From: Chaetomium olivaceum
Taxonomy: Eukaryota; Ascomycota; Sordariomycetes; Sordariales; Chaetomiaceae
Assembly: GCA_039881045.1 (NCBI GenBank)
Contig: JAYWVB010000096.1
Location: 1 to 48,323, forward strand
Direction: 5' to 3'
Length of the DNA stretch: 48,323 nucleotides
A program made the position numbers and the translations under genes. The notes below the pieces were generated by a model. The model had not been told where the DNA came from. It did not search any database and was given only the letters and a program-made list of their open reading frames with translations. Shown in pieces: positions 11,854 through 23,850 of the stretch (the stretch's first letter is position 1; each line of letters starts with the position of its first letter).

Positions 11854-13362
11854 ATGAGCGTAGCGCGTCCAGCCGCCAGGAGGCTCCTCTCCGGACGCCT
11901 GGCTGCGGGGCCGAGTGCGGCTTCATGCGCTGCTCCGGCGACGGCGACGGCAACATGCCACCAACTCGGGTTTGCCCACCAGTTCCACAGCTCACCACAG
12001 CTGTTGGCTAGGCGGAAGCCACGATTCGCCAACGTGCGGGCCGCCGATATGGGCCTGATGGACGAGAAGCAGATCGACCAGTTCACAAAGGAGCAGTTTC
12101 CCAAATACACGCAGGAAGAGATCGACCACCTGCGGACAAAATACTCGCCCGCCCAGATCGCCGCCCTCGAGGCTGGTGAGGCCGCCATCGACCCGCGTGA
12201 CTTGACGGTGCAGGGCCGTCTCCGCGTCGACCCCTACACGATGCCCTACATCGACGACTTCGCCGAGACCCAGCCCATCATCGACAAGCGGGCCAAGAAC
12301 AAGGAGGCGCCCGACCCGATGGCGCGCTTCATGAACCTGGACGAGTTCACCGAGGACCTGATCGAGTGGGCCGACAAGTTCCAAGGCGGCGACGTGACGG
12401 GGACGCTCAAGACACCCGTGGACTTTGTGTCGGACGAGTTCAAGAAGAAGCCCGAGGGGCAGTGGCCGGGCGAGGTGCGCGAGGCGGCGCACAAGGCCTT
12501 CCAGAGCTACCTCGAGGGCGAGGTCAGCAGGCAGGCGGCGGCGAACAAGGACGGCCTCCAAGACACCACGTCTGGGCCGACCGACGCCGACATCCTGCAG
12601 TACATCCTGGAGCGGTCGGGCATGACGGACAACAACCGCACGACCAACTCGTCGCTCGCGCACGCGCTGCCCAGCAAGGTGCCCGGCGTGGCGGGCATGT
12701 ACAAGAACGCCATCGACCCGGAGGACCACGGGCTGGACGACATCGGCATCTACCAGGACCTCAAGCGCCGCACGGGCCTGAAGGTCAAGGAGATCCTCGG
12801 CCTGCACGCCAAGCAGCTCGTCCAGCGCCGCGTCGCCAACCAGACCCGTCTGGGTAAAGTCCAGAAGGCGTCCATCATGTATGTTGTCGGTAACGGCAAC
12901 GGCTGGCTGGGCATCGGCGAGGCCAAGTCGACCGAGCCGAGTATTGCGGGGCTCAAGGCCCGCCTGCTGGCTATCCGCAACATGCGGCCCATCCGGCGGT
13001 ACGAAAACCGCACCATCTACGGGTCGGTCACGGCCAAGGTGTCGGGGACTGTCGTCAAGATGAACTCGCGGCCGCCAGGTGAGCTGTTACTACTACCGTC
13101 TGTTTTGTTTTAGGCCTCACGACCACTAACGGCAGCTACAGGATTCGGTCTCCGCGTGTCGCACCGCATCTTCGAGATGTGCCGGGCGGCGGGTATCCAG
13201 GACCTGGCCGCCAACATCCCGCGCTCGCGCAACCCCATGAACACGGTCAAGGCCGCCTACTGGGCGCTCTGCAACCAGCCCGACCCGGAGCAGATGGCCA
13301 TGGGCCGCGGCAAGAAGCTGGTGGACGTGCGCAAGGTGTACTACGGCGGGGCCACGTTGTAG
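11854..13362 (+). CDS. mrps5: mitochondrial small-subunit ribosomal protein uS5m (MRPS5)
   Basis: This is a component of the mitochondrial 37S/28S subunit. Two exons, 11854-13078 and 13142-13362, flank a 63-bp intron with GTGAGC donor, ACTAAC branch and ACAG acceptor, in phase; the protein is 481 aa. ATG 11854 opens an Arg/Ser/Ala-rich, acid-poor presequence (MSVARPAARRLLSGRLAAG) typical of matrix import. A long fungal-specific N-terminal region follows. The S5 double-stranded RNA-binding domain and C-terminal domain lie near residues 315-470: KASIMYVVGNGNGWLGIGEA, YENRTIYGSVTAKVSGT, FGLRVSHRIFEMCRAAGIQD, and NPMNTVKAAYWAL. The 3' half matches bacterial S5 in order and spacing. The antisense 271-codon frame is a composition shadow. 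Confidence 0.93.
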
Positions 13363-13837
13363 TCAATCCAATACATGTATTATTTATTGGTTTGCTTGGT
13401 AATGTCTGGCTGCGGTTGGCGGGATGGGCTGGCTGGCACTGCTGGGCGCGGTAACTAGACTCCACTGTAGAATCTTGTATAAACAGCGTGGTGTGGGGTG
13501 TGTACATGTATGTTCCGGGTATGCGCCTTGCGGCGTGCTTGGGCGTGGTTTGGTGTGGTGGTGGGTGTGGGAGTGTCCCTCCGACCCGGACCTCCCTTGG
13601 CCGACTCGGTGGTCAACCCGATGTTTGCATCGCTTATCTCGACCGCCCTTCACGCAGGCTCCTCATAACCTCCATCCACACCCCTAAAAGAGGTCCCTCC
13701 GACTCTTTGCTCCGCTTATCTGTTCCAGACCGAGCTACCATGTACCTCCTACTCATCATAACATTACCACAACCGGGGGTATAACAACCATAAACACATC
13801 CATCCATCCCTTCATCACAACCGCATCCCAACCAATC
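13363..13837. other. convergent 3' flanks of uS5m and DAD3
   Basis: This is 475 bp between two stops. It contains an AT-rich patch just after the uS5m stop (possible poly(A) region, 13368-13395) and GT-rich sequence around 13490-13570. No gene is seen. Confidence 0.45.
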
Positions 13838-14451
13838 TCATCCCGTATACTCCTCCTCATCATCCCCATACCCATCCCGCCCACCAGCACCACCACCAGC
13901 ACCTCCTCCTCCTCCACCACCACCAGGGGCATTACCACCACCACCGCCGCCGCCGCCACCACCACCCCAATCAATCTCCTGCTGCAGCACGATGCTGTAC
14001 ACGCTCGCCTTGAGCAGCGTAAACACCAGGCTGGTCTTGCGCTCCAGCTCGCGCAGGCCGTCGAGGATGTCGGAGGCGGGCGCGCTCGCGAGGTTATCGA
14101 GCACGGTGGCTAACTGTTTTTGGGGGGGTTATATGGATGGTTAGTTACATGGGTAGTGAGGTAGGGTTGGGTTGGGTTGCGGGTGGTGGTGCTGCTGTTA
14201 CTGCTACGAGGGGAAGGGGTGGGATGGTGAGATGTTTGGGGGTTTGAGGGGTTGTGTTGGGAGGGGGTTGTATGAGGGAGGTTTGCTGGAGGGGTTGCTG
14301 GAGGGGTTGCTGGAGGGGAGTAAGAAGTAGGACGAACGGTTTTCATGTTCTCTGCTAGGCGCTCGTACTCTTCCAGCACCTCCTGCTCGAGCGGGGAGAG
14401 CTCGGGCAGGGAGGTGAGGAGGGAGCTTTGTGGTCGTGGTGGTGGGTCCAT
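13838..14451 (-). CDS. dad3: DASH (Dam1) complex subunit DAD3 with a glycine-rich tail
   Basis: DAD3 is one of the ten subunits of the DASH/Dam1 ring that couples kinetochores to microtubules. Exons are 14338-14451 (38 codons) and 13838-14113; the 224-bp intron has a weak GTTCGT donor and an AACAG acceptor preceded by a C7 tract. The protein is 129 aa. The conserved core spans both exons: LSPLEQEVLEEYERLAENMK, then LATVLDNLA, DILDGLRELERKTSLVFTLL and KASVYSIVLQQEIDW. Beyond the core the yeast-length protein would end, but here about 40 residues follow that are mostly glycine (two long Gly runs) and finish DEEEYTG. The tail may be a lineage-specific low-complexity extension. Confidence 0.92.
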
Positions 14452-14778
14452 TTTGGATGTGGTGATGTTGGATGTTGGTGGTGAAGTTCGGACTGGAAAG
14501 AAAGTACACTTACGAATTAAGCATCGAGGGTTGCACAGACGCGATCGACGCGCTGCTTCTGGGGTGGGGAACGTGGGGTTGCTGAGAGAGGTGCACTTGT
14601 AATGTCAAAGTGCTTACGGTAATTTACAGTAATTATTCGATATAGCAACCAAGAACCCCTGAATCGAGATGAATAGGGGTAAATGTAAACAACGCTTAAA
14701 ATGCTAGTGGGCTCTAGCCAAACTACAAGTACAAACCACTCAGGGCTAACTATACAAGAACGTAAACCCTCATCCCCT
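14452..14778. other. intergenic, DAD3 5' flank
   Basis: This is 327 bp between the DAD3 start and the stop of the next same-strand gene. It should contain the DAD3 promoter. No clear TATA box or other feature is visible. Confidence 0.4.
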
Positions 14779-17017
14779 TCAGTATGACTTTGTCTTCCGC
14801 CTCCCAGGCTTCTCACAGGCCGCCACACCATCAGGGATATCATTACCATCCCTGAACTTCTTGTATAGAATCGCCTTGATAGCACCACCCCAGCCCAACT
14901 GCCTTCTTCTCCATGCCTTTGGCTGCGACCCATCCACTGGTCTTTCCAGAATCAACATTGGCACTTGTACCCAGCCCATACTCCACCGACGCTGATGCAC
15001 CCGGTCCACCACCTCCTCATCCCCAAACTGGGACTGCGCGGCTGCCGATGCAGAAACCGTTGGCATGTCGATGATCCTTTCTTCGACATCATGGTCCACG
15101 ACAAATGGCACATCATCCTGCGGTCCAGATGACGGCCTCTCCCCATCTTTGTGGGCCCTCTTCCTGTGCCACATGTAGACCTTATTGTGCGGCACCTCGG
15201 CGCCAGACCCCGTACCCTCGTCATTGCTGCTACTCCCCGCAGCCTTGCCGTCGGGGGTCGGCATGACGAGGTCGGGCTTGATTTCCACCCATACCTCGGC
15301 CTTGCGGATGGTGTCGGCGTAGATGAGAAGGACGGTGAGCCCGGCCAGGGGCAGCGAGAGGGCCCAGAACATGAAGAACCGGCTGCCGTCGGGGCCGTAG
15401 ATGTCGCCCATGGACAAAATGCTGGAGATGATGGGTAGCGGAATGAGGATGCCACCGAGGTAGCTGAGACGGTCGAGGGCGCGCTGGTTCTCGTCGACCC
15501 GCCGCCGGCGGGGTTGGTCGTGGCGTGAAGAGTTTCTCACCCTGTTGTCTCTCGTGGCTGTTTCCTGTTTTGAGGCGGCGATGGCAGGAGGTGTTGCTTG
15601 ACGGGCGGTGGAGAGAGGGACACCGGGGCTGGCCGGTGGCACTGGCTTGAGCCACTTGAGACGCAATACGATCCGGTCTATGAGCTTTTTCCAGTTTATG
15701 TCGTCGTCCTTCTCGTCGTTGAGTTCTAGCAGACGTATCATCTGCCGGTAGCATGCTGCCGTTTCTTCGCGCGTGGACTGGGGCTCTAGTTCAAAAAAGT
15801 CGAAGAGTTCTTGCCAGTGGCGGTGAACCACTTCCGAGACGAGACCCGGCAGCTGGTCGTCGTCGTTCCAGTTCTCCTTCACTGCCTCAAGGAACACCTC
15901 CTCCAAGCTCTCGGTAACCTCTTCTTCCGCCACCTTCCTACCCGTCACTCTCCTTGCCTTGCGCACTCCATTGCCAGGGACACCCCAGATATCCTTCTCC
16001 AGAAACAACACACTTCCCATGTGTCCCCGCCACAGCCCTACCCGACAGAATACAATTGCTATCTTTCTTCCCCCTTTACCACCCAGAGTCATCACCGTCG
16101 GACCGACCCCCAGCTCACCGGGGACCTCGACCCCGGCGCGCTCCATCAATTCCGAACAATCTCCCTCCAGCTCGACAACCTCAGGGTACTCCCAAACGTA
16201 GCCCCCGAAGTCGTACCTCCCAGTTTCCCGCCTTGCTCTCCTCGGCTCCCTCCACGCGCGTCTCTCTCGGCGCGTTGCTCCAGACGGCGGCCGCTGAGCC
16301 GGTAGGGCCGTCTCTGCGCGAGGCACTTGACAAATTCGGGATCGACGTCCAATGCAGCCCTGTCAGGTTCCCCCTCATCTGAACCCCCATACACTTCCTC
16401 GTTTGAATCCACATATCTCCCCTCATCTGAGTCTCTATCTCTGTACCTCCCTTCATCCGAGTCCCCATATCTCCCTTCATCATCCTCATGTCCCTCTCCC
16501 TGCTCACTTTCCCACCTCCCCTCCCCACCACCACAACCGCCACCCCCCTCCCCCTCACCATCACCACCCCCGCCACCCCCATCCACAACTGCCCCTACCA
16601 TATCTCCAGGCAGCCCATGCACAACCACAACCCTCCTTGCCAGATCATCAGCCACATCGCGAAACAGCTCAGGCACCACCAGGCCCCCCGGCGGCGGTGC
16701 ACTGGTCAGCGCGGTGTGCAGGGCGGCAGGTGTGGGGAGCGGGGTGCGTGTCATGGCGCGAGGCCGGGCTGTTGTTAGGGGGGGGCGGTCCACTGGAGGA
16801 GGTAGGCTGTTGGTGGGTTTATAGAGTTATGGGCAGGATTGGTGGTGGTATTGGTGGTGGCGGGTGGTTGAGGTGGCTGTTGAGGTGGTTGTTGAGGTGG
16901 TTGTTGAGGTGGTTGTTGGGATGGTTGTTGGGCCTCCTGTTGTTCTTGGGGTGAAGAGAGCGGGGAGGTGAGGGTGGGTGGTTGGAAGGATTGTCGCGGT
17001 GGCTCATTCGAAGACAT
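14779..17017 (-). CDS. fungal membrane protein with C-terminal helix pair (hypothetical), two apparent 1-nt frame breaks
   Basis: One long intronless gene of about 746 aa is inferred from three collinear frames. It starts at ATG 17017 (MSSNEPPRQSF), passes a Gln/Pro repeat (QQPP units) and reads TAYLLQWTAPP. One base is missing in a C8 run (16778-16785), after which PLTTARPRAMTRTPL and VVVVHGLPGDMV follow. Acidic DSDEGRY repeats and DPEFVKCLAQRRPYR come next. A second single-base loss between about 16220 and 16330 gives RYDFGGYVWEYPEVVELEG. The C-terminal half has a basic linker and two adjacent membrane segments (LSYLGGILIPLPIISSILSM; FFMFWALSLPLAGLTVLLIY), resembling CorA-like topology but without a GMN motif. 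Two missing bases restore a length divisible by three. Function is unknown; it may equally be a decaying gene. Confidence 0.65.
16862..16930. repeat. minisatellite encoding Gln/Pro repeats
   Basis: Near-identical copies of a GGTGGTTGTTGA unit are seen on the plus strand. On the coding (minus) strand they encode the QQPP repeat at the N-terminus of the membrane protein. Such tracts are prone to length polymorphism. Confidence 0.75.
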
Positions 17018-18597
17018 TTCTGAGTTGGATGTGTTCTTGCTGTTTGGGGTCGAGGTAGGGTAGCTTAGGAGTATATTGGCTTGTGGTGAGGTGCTGGCTG
17101 ATGCTTGTTGTGTAGATATGTTGATGCTCTCTCTACTCTAATCCAAACTAGAACAACACGAGTAACGACCAGCGAGTAAGGGAAGTCGGAGTGAAGCAAG
17201 CCGGAAAAACTTGTTTGCTTGGGATATGCACCTCCCAGCAATGACAGGGCTGTCAAGAAACAAATGCCGGAAAGACTCACCAACAACTGTAGCAGCAGAC
17301 CCCGAGGCAGCAGCAAGCAGCCTCTCACCGAGCCAACTCTGCCTGTTTGCCTACCATTGCCACTCCATGCTTCTCAGATCTCAGATAGGTTGACTCTATC
17401 ACTCTGCCCAGCAGCTGTCCAAATCCCAAACCCAAATCCCACACATCCAGTATAAAATGCCGCCCAATAAGCCCCTCTCCAACAGTGGCAACAAAGGTAA
17501 GGCAAAGCATCCAAATGATCGCCGGCCTGCACCGATGACTACCGAGACAGGCCGTCGGGAATAGGCAAGTCACACGGGGTCACGACATAAATGAACCACC
17601 TAACCCCCCACTCCCCCTCCCACTTCCCCCGATCTTGCTTGCTTGCTTGCTGCGGGCGCGGCAGATCAGGCGCGCTAACCCTCACGGGATGCAAATGCAA
17701 TGTATCCCATCTATCCATCCATCTATTTTATTCATCTATCCGTGTGCCTCGACGAGCCGCACTCAGTTGGTTTAATCAATCAAATCACTCACTCCACCAG
17801 CCCAAAGTCAGAAGGGCAGCACAACAACTACGACTCGACTCCCCGTGACCCAACCCGACCCGACCCAACAAAATCCAACAGACGCTGTGCTGTATTGCTT
17901 TCTGCTCATAGGATGGATGTCTCGGCTGCTTATACTGCGTTTAAAAACCACCGTAACACCTCTAACAACATTCCCAGAGTCTGTCGCTCGCTTGCCACTC
18001 CCCCACGCTCCCCCTCCTCCATCCCTCCTATCATCCCAGATCCTGCCCTTCATCACTCCCTTCTTCCCTTTGTCCCTCCCTTCTTGACTTCTTGACGGGA
18101 CAGCAAAAAGACCAAAAAAAGAAAAAGAACAAGTTCTCCTCCATCGAAGAGAATGTGTGCAACAAAAAAAGAAAGTAAAAACGCCATAAAACTCCATCAG
18201 ATGAAGCGTCAAGTACATGAACATGAAAAACAGGGTCCCCGCATACCAGGTCGGTAGTATAACCGCTTCTTTCTCGCCATGCCTGCCGAACCCGACCGAA
18301 CCGACCGAACCGACCGACCAGCTTTCCGCCTCTGACCCAGGCGCTCCCTCGCTCGGTCGCCCGCTGTATTTGTGTGTCGGCCTGCGTAGCCGTGCCCCCG
18401 TCTAATCGAATGAGTGGACTGTGGGTGATTGGTTTGATTTGATCCGAGACCAGACCAAAAGAAAAAAAAGAATTGTCACCCGTTGATGATGATCCATGCC
18501 ATCCCATCAAGGCCAATGAATCCCCTCCCTCCCCTCCCCTCCCCTCCCTTCCCCTACCCATCATTCACAATTCCCCGGTGCCCCCGGCCCCCCCAGC
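17018..18597. other. intergenic region between membrane protein and NRC-2 kinase
   Basis: This 1.6-kb stretch contains the promoter of the membrane protein and the 3' flank of the kinase. It has GCTT tetranucleotides near 17637-17650, CGACC repeats near 18290-18320 and a CCCTCC pyrimidine tract at 18525-18552. No gene is recognised on either strand. Confidence 0.45.
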
Positions 18598-20742
18598 TCA
18601 GCTCCGCCCACCCTGATTCCACTCCTCCTCATGATGCAGCGTAACACTGTTAAACTCCTCAAACGGATCCGGGGTCTCGGCCCCCGGGGTGGCCAGGCCG
18701 CTGTCGAGGGGCACGCCACCGGCGGCGGCGCCCTTCATGGGCCTGGACCCGCTGATGTCGACGCTCTCGCTCTCCTTGACGTTGCGGAAGTTGACCGTGT
18801 CGATGCCGCGGCCCTGGTGGGGCACGATAGGCGGCTTCATGTGCCGGATCAGCGCCCACTGCGTGGTGCGGAAGAAGGGGTGCGACTTGATGTCGGAGGC
18901 GCCGGCGCGCGCGCCAAGCCGCCGGTTCTCGTCTTTGATGAGCAGCTTGCGGATTAGGGACTTGCAGAGACTGGGGGGGGGGGGGGGGGGTGGATATTTG
19001 TTAGTATAACCGCCATAGTTTAAAGTGAAGACTGGATTAGAAAACTCACTTTGATATTTGCGGCGCCCCCGCATGGTCAGGGAAGGGAATGTCCTCGCGG
19101 AGGATGTTGGCAAAGGTCGCGTTGCGGTTCTTGCCCTTGAAGGGCGTCGTGCCGTAAAGCATCTCGTAGACCAAGATCCCTAGCGTCCACCAATCGACGG
19201 CACTCGTGTGCCCGCTTCCCTTAATTACCTCGGGCGCGATATACTCCTCGGTGCCGACGAACGAGTTCGTCCGGAAGTTGGCGATACACGACTTGGTGTC
19301 GATGGTCGGGAGCGACGTTGCGCTCGTGCCGTTCTTGCCGATGATCATGGTCGGCTTGCCGCCGGGGTCCGACTGTTTTGAGAGATCAAAGTCTGACAAC
19401 ATGATGTGCCCGGACTGGTGGAGGAGAATGTCTGAGCGGGTCAGCAGAGGTCTCCAGCATGTTTAGGACTCAAGCTTACTTTCTGGCTTTAGATCCCGGT
19501 AAATGAACCCCATCAGATGCAGGTATTCCAACGCCGCCGTCACCTCGGCCGCGTAGAACCGGGCGTCCTCCTCGGAGATGCACTTCCCTGGCCGCGTCTG
19601 CAGCGCACGGAAGAACTCCCCACCGCTGCAGTATTCCATACAGAGGTAGAGGTAGTCCTCGGACTGGAACGAGTGGTAGAGCGTCACAATGAACGGGTGG
19701 TTGCTCGTCGCCAGAATCTCCTGCTCCGCCAGCGCCCTCTTGATCTTGTTCCGCTTGATCATCTCCTTCTTGCTTAGCACTATCATGTTGTCAGCATTGT
19801 GCCCATAATCGAGAACGGGCACACCTCCCACTGACCCTTCATCGCATACAGCCTGCTGCTCTTCTTTTCCCTCACCAGGTACACCTTGCCGACATCCCCC
19901 TTGCCGATCAACTTGATCTTGTCGAAGCTCTGCGGTCCGACCTCCACATTCCTGACCTTGATAGAGTTCGAGCTGTACGTCCTGCGGAACGCGAGGGCCG
20001 ATTGGGTCGGCGGCGGCGGCAGTGAGCCGAGGCCGTCCGCATCCGGTGGCGCAAGGCCACCCTCGGACGTCGCCTTGCCATTGCCCATACCCATGTTATC
20101 AGCAAAACCCAGCGCACTGGCGCCCACGCCCTCCTCCAGCGGCTCCTTGCCCATCTCGGCCGTGGCGGGCCGCTCGTCGTCTGTGCTGTTCCCGCCGCCG
20201 GCGCCGCCCTTGGCACCCTTGGCGAACAGGCCCTGGGCGTTCGGGGCGCTGGCCACCCTCCGCAGCTTCCTCGCGAGCTCCTCCTTGCGGGCGGCGGTGG
20301 CCTTTTCGTTGACGCTGTTGGGGTCGTCGTCGTCGGGCGGGTTCACGCTGACCGAGGGCGTGTCGGGGGGGCTGGGGGGCACGGAGCCCTCGTTATGGTG
20401 TCGCAGGCCCGGTTGGCCTTGGTGGGCGAAATAGGGGTTCGCGAGGGCGGTCGGGCTCAGGGTCTCGTTGTCGAGCGGGTTACCCTCGCTAGCGGTAGTA
20501 GCGCTGCGCAGACGGCCGACGGTCCAGAACTTGGTCTGGCGAAAGGCGCTCTTGCTGTCGGAGCGCGGTGCGCCATGGCCGGCGGCATTGGCATTGTGAT
20601 GGACGGTGGTGGTAGTGTCGGCGGCGCGATCGCGATTGGACGAGTTGCGCGTAAACCAGCCTTTCACCTTTTGGTGGAAATGGATATCGCCATTCGTGTT
20701 TTTGGTGGACGGCATCCTGGAGGTGGTCGTCGTGATGATCAT
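18598..20742 (-). CDS. nrc-2: AGC-family Ser/Thr protein kinase, NRC-2 / flippase kinase (Fpk1) type
   Basis: NRC-2 orthologues regulate conidiation and hyphal growth in Neurospora; yeast Fpk1/2 activate phospholipid flippases. Four exons (19836-20742, 19480-19779, 19050-19431, 18598-18970) give 653 aa in frame. The N-terminal 290 residues are Ser/Pro/Gly-rich and disordered. Kinase motifs run in order: LIGKGDVGKVYLV (Gly loop), LYAMKVLSKKEM (catalytic Lys, split by the first intron), CMEYCSGGEFF, YRDLKPENILLH, SDFDLSK (DFD instead of DFG, normal for this subfamily), a long activation insert, GTEEYIAPE, VDWWTLGILVYEML and the AGC tail after HPFF. The third intron (18971-19049) has an 18-base C tract just before its acceptor. 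The DFD-insert pattern separates it from PKA and PKC. An alternative start is Met at 20715. Confidence 0.93.
18973..18990. repeat. G18/C18 homopolymer in a kinase intron
   Basis: Eighteen G on the plus strand lie a few bases inside the last intron of the NRC-2 gene. On the transcribed sense strand this is a C-tract directly before the 3' splice site. Its length in this record may be unreliable. Confidence 0.85.
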
Positions 20743-22401
20743 GGGGAGAGCACCATGATGTGGATGTTTCGGGGAGGGAATGCGGTGCCAGTGCGGTTGT
20801 GCACGATGAATGCGGGTTCCAGGCGGCGGATGGCAGATGGCAGATGGCGGATGGCAGGGAGACAGGCAAGACAGGGCAGCAGAGACAGGGAGCCGAACCT
20901 GGCAAGATTGGTGAGCGGCTGACGCTCAGTTTCGGGGGTGGCGGCTGCTCTCCAGCGAACAGCGAGCCGCCTAGCGGGCAGGGGTCTCGGTAGGCGGTCC
21001 TCCAACAGCAACCCGTCCATACTGTGTACTGCCCTGTGCTGTGCACCTCACCTCCCGTCCACTAACAGCGGGGAGTCACGGGATATGCCGCCCCCGACCA
21101 GAACCGGACAGTCACTGGACTGCTGCACCTTCCACTTTCTTGCCGCTGCTCCGTGCTTGCTTCGCAAACACAAAAACCTGCACTATCGGATTTGGCCCGT
21201 TTATCACTTAAAGTACCTACGTACTACTTCGTATAGATAGATATTTTCAGGTTTTACTGTTCCGGATTCCTGTCCGTCTAGAGGAGGCAGTTATTCCCGA
21301 TCCATCAAACACAACGCCCGACAGATTGGTCACCCCGGGCGCCAAGGTGCAGGCCAGGCTGAACTTTCCGAGAGCCAGGGGCTGACCGGGGCCAATCGTT
21401 CATTATTCAATCTTTGGCCTTTTGGTTATTGCTTTATCTTGTTCTAGCGGTTCTAGTCAGGGCATTGACAGGTGCAATGGTCGGCCTTCACAGCCTCTAG
21501 CAAAAAAACAATTGTCGAATCTGTCCCGCCGAAGCCGGGAGGAACGGTTGGGGTCCTCGTGTTGCGCGTCGAGAACACGTTTCGGCTTACAAACCCGCCC
21601 ACCTGCCCTGTTTGGAGAGCCGTTGTCGTACCACTGGGGAATGGAAAGGTTAACCCGAAACGACAGTCGGCCGGCCATACGGGATGCTTTGTACTTGTAC
21701 CTGTACCTCGGTATTCATTTTCACCTTGCCACCGAGGGACCGCATGCCTTGAATTACTTGAACTACATAAATGTGAAGGCTAATCAACTACCGATGATAA
21801 CCAGGATGCCGGTCCACCCGGCGGCCACCTGGTCGACACATCACGGCCTGGGTGGCTAATTCAGGGGTATGTATGTACGAAGGTGCACGGCAAGAGTTAA
21901 CTTGTCTCCATGTACGAGTCAGATATTGTCTCGAGTTGATGTACACGACGATGCGAGTGCAAATGCCATTGTGCCTTTTTTATCTCGAGAGTTTGACTTG
22001 CGCACCGCACCCACTTAGAGTAATAAAACAATGGCGAGAATGGCCAACAGTCAAATCGAGAGAAGCAGGCGCTGCAACATATATATCAATTAGTGCTCCG
22101 CGCCATCCGGCAACGCCATGTATAACCCCTACAGCTTATATGTACATATCTGTCCAACCTCAACCCTCTACCGAAGCTACCGAGGTCGCCCCAATGGTTC
22201 AAACCCCATACCCAAACACACCACTTCCACGAGATATATATATATATATATATATATATACGGAAAGAAAGAAACTGCCCATAACAGCTCAACACATCCG
22301 TAAACCACAAACCACATCCTCCTCCTATACTACACTTTCCCTACAACCTGACAACCAACATATATATACCCCCAACCCAACCCAAACCCTTACTACCTAC
22401 C
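20743..22401. other. intergenic region, NRC-2 promoter side
   Basis: About 1.66 kb between the NRC-2 start and the stop of the zinc-finger gene. It contains GGCAGAT repeats near 20825-20855 and an (AT)n microsatellite. Open frames lack motifs. Sordariomycete upstream regulators often have long 5' leaders, so part may be transcribed. Confidence 0.45.
22233..22261. repeat. (AT)n microsatellite
   Basis: About 14 perfect AT/TA dinucleotides are visible in the interval downstream of the zinc-finger gene. Confidence 0.9.
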
Positions 22402-22680
22402 CTAAGGCCGCCACCCCCCCGTGCACGCCCTCTCTGCATACTCCCTCAGCATCCGCTGCCTCGCCTGCTTCGCGGCCAGCGCCTCGCCCACGATCTCGAG
22501 CTCGCGGGCGCCGTACTCGGGCTCGTCGGGCGCGTGCCGGTCGCGCAGCAGCAGCACGCGGTTGACGCGCGCCGCGCGCCGCTTGCGGTCGTCCTCGTTC
22601 TCGATTTGTTGCGTGGTGGCGATGACGGAGGGGGTGACTTGTTCGCCGCGGGCGTTGAAGAGGTAGGCGGGGAGGTGGTG

Positions 22681-22717
<37 letters not shown>

Positions 22718-23850
22718 TTGTTGTTGTTGTTGTTACTGGGGTTGCTGGAGTTGCTGGTGGATGGTTGGGGTTTGGGCGGCGCGGTGGGGATGGTGTTGCG
22801 CGGGCCGTCGCCGAGGTGCCAGCGGAAGGGGAGGAGGTGGGCTGTTTCGATGTGGCTGGTGAAGGATTCGCGGGAGCGGAGGGGTGCGGATTTACAGGAG
22901 GCCCATTTGCAAGGGAGGGTGGTGGTGCTGGGTTGTTGTGGTGCGGTGGGCGACGGGCGCGATGATGTTGATGAGGAGCGGGATGGTCGGCCGTGGACAA
23001 CTAGTAGGTGCTTGCGCAGGGTTTCGATGTTCTGCAGCTCTGCTGGGCAGCCCTCCCACTCGCACCGGAAGGCGATAAAGTGCGGATTGAGCTTGAGGTA
23101 GAGCTGGCGCGCGGTGGGCGCGGGTTTTCGGCCTGGTCGGCCCCTCGCTTTTTGTTCGCCGACCGGCTTCTTCGGTTTTGGCTTCGGGGTTGTCGACCCT
23201 GGTGGCAGCCCTGACCGTAATGCCGCATAAGACCCATGTCCCCGTCTCCATCCAACTGGGCGGCCACGTTTTTTGGGCTGAGGAGTGATATCAGATAATT
23301 TGAAGGCAGCGGGAGCGGGAGCGGGAGCGGGAGCGGTCGCAACGGGAGGCTGCATTTTAGGAGGGGCGACTTGCGCCTTGGCCGCCGGCTGTTGGTGACT
23401 GACAAGTGGATTTGGCACAATATCCGAGGTGATTAGGTTGGGTTCGTCGCTGAAGTTTCCCGCCAATTCGTCTGCCGGTGCTGTGAAAGGGGCTCGCCTG
23501 GGGCTGGAGTGAAGGACAACTTCCACCTTTGGCAACCTCCCGGCGGCGGATGCTCCTGGAAAAGGTAGCCGGCTTTTGGGTGTCAAATCCTGGTGTTGCT
23601 CGGGAGTTTTTTTCCGACTCGAGTGTTGTAGGTTGACTGGTAGGTCGGTCGATGTGTGGCCTTCTTCTCCCTTAACATGTTCCGGTTCTTGCTCATAATC
23701 GGCCTGCTCTTCCCCTTCCTCCTCCTCCTCATACTCGTACTCGTTTGAGCCATATCCAAATGGTGAATTTTCATGCGCAAGTGCACCACCGAGAGCATTA
23801 AAACCAGTGCTCGCCTCCTCCTCCAAATCCCAGTCGGGATCGTAAGGCAT
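22402..23850 (-). CDS. AT-hook / C2H2 zinc-finger DNA-binding protein (hypothetical regulator)
   Basis: From ATG 23850 (MPYDPDWDLEEEASTG) the frame encodes 482 aa; it stays open upstream to about 24018 without another ATG, and a TTTTTTAG acceptor at about 23970 suggests an upstream exon may exist. An acidic N-terminus leads to two AT-hook-like cores, PKKRGRPVGWRRG and ARGRPGRKP, then two atypical C2H2 fingers: CEWEGC...HLLVVH and CKWASC...HIETAH. A homopolymer stretch of Asn and Ser follows, then a basic, helical C-terminus (NEDDRKRRAARVNRVLLLRD). An AP-repeat (APAPAPAP) precedes the AT-hooks. AT-hooks bind the minor groove of AT-rich DNA, so a nuclear role is likely. It is divergent from the SDR at 24669. 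The specific target is unknown. Confidence 0.78.
22682..22734. repeat. coding trinucleotide repeat (CTG/TTG)
   Basis: A CTG run followed by TTG on the plus strand encodes, on the minus strand, runs of Asn then Ser in the zinc-finger protein. Slippage changes residue number but not frame. Confidence 0.9.

Noticed and set aside
11992..12807. 271-codon antisense frame over uS5m
   Set aside because: It is a shadow of strong GC third-position bias in the uS5m exon.
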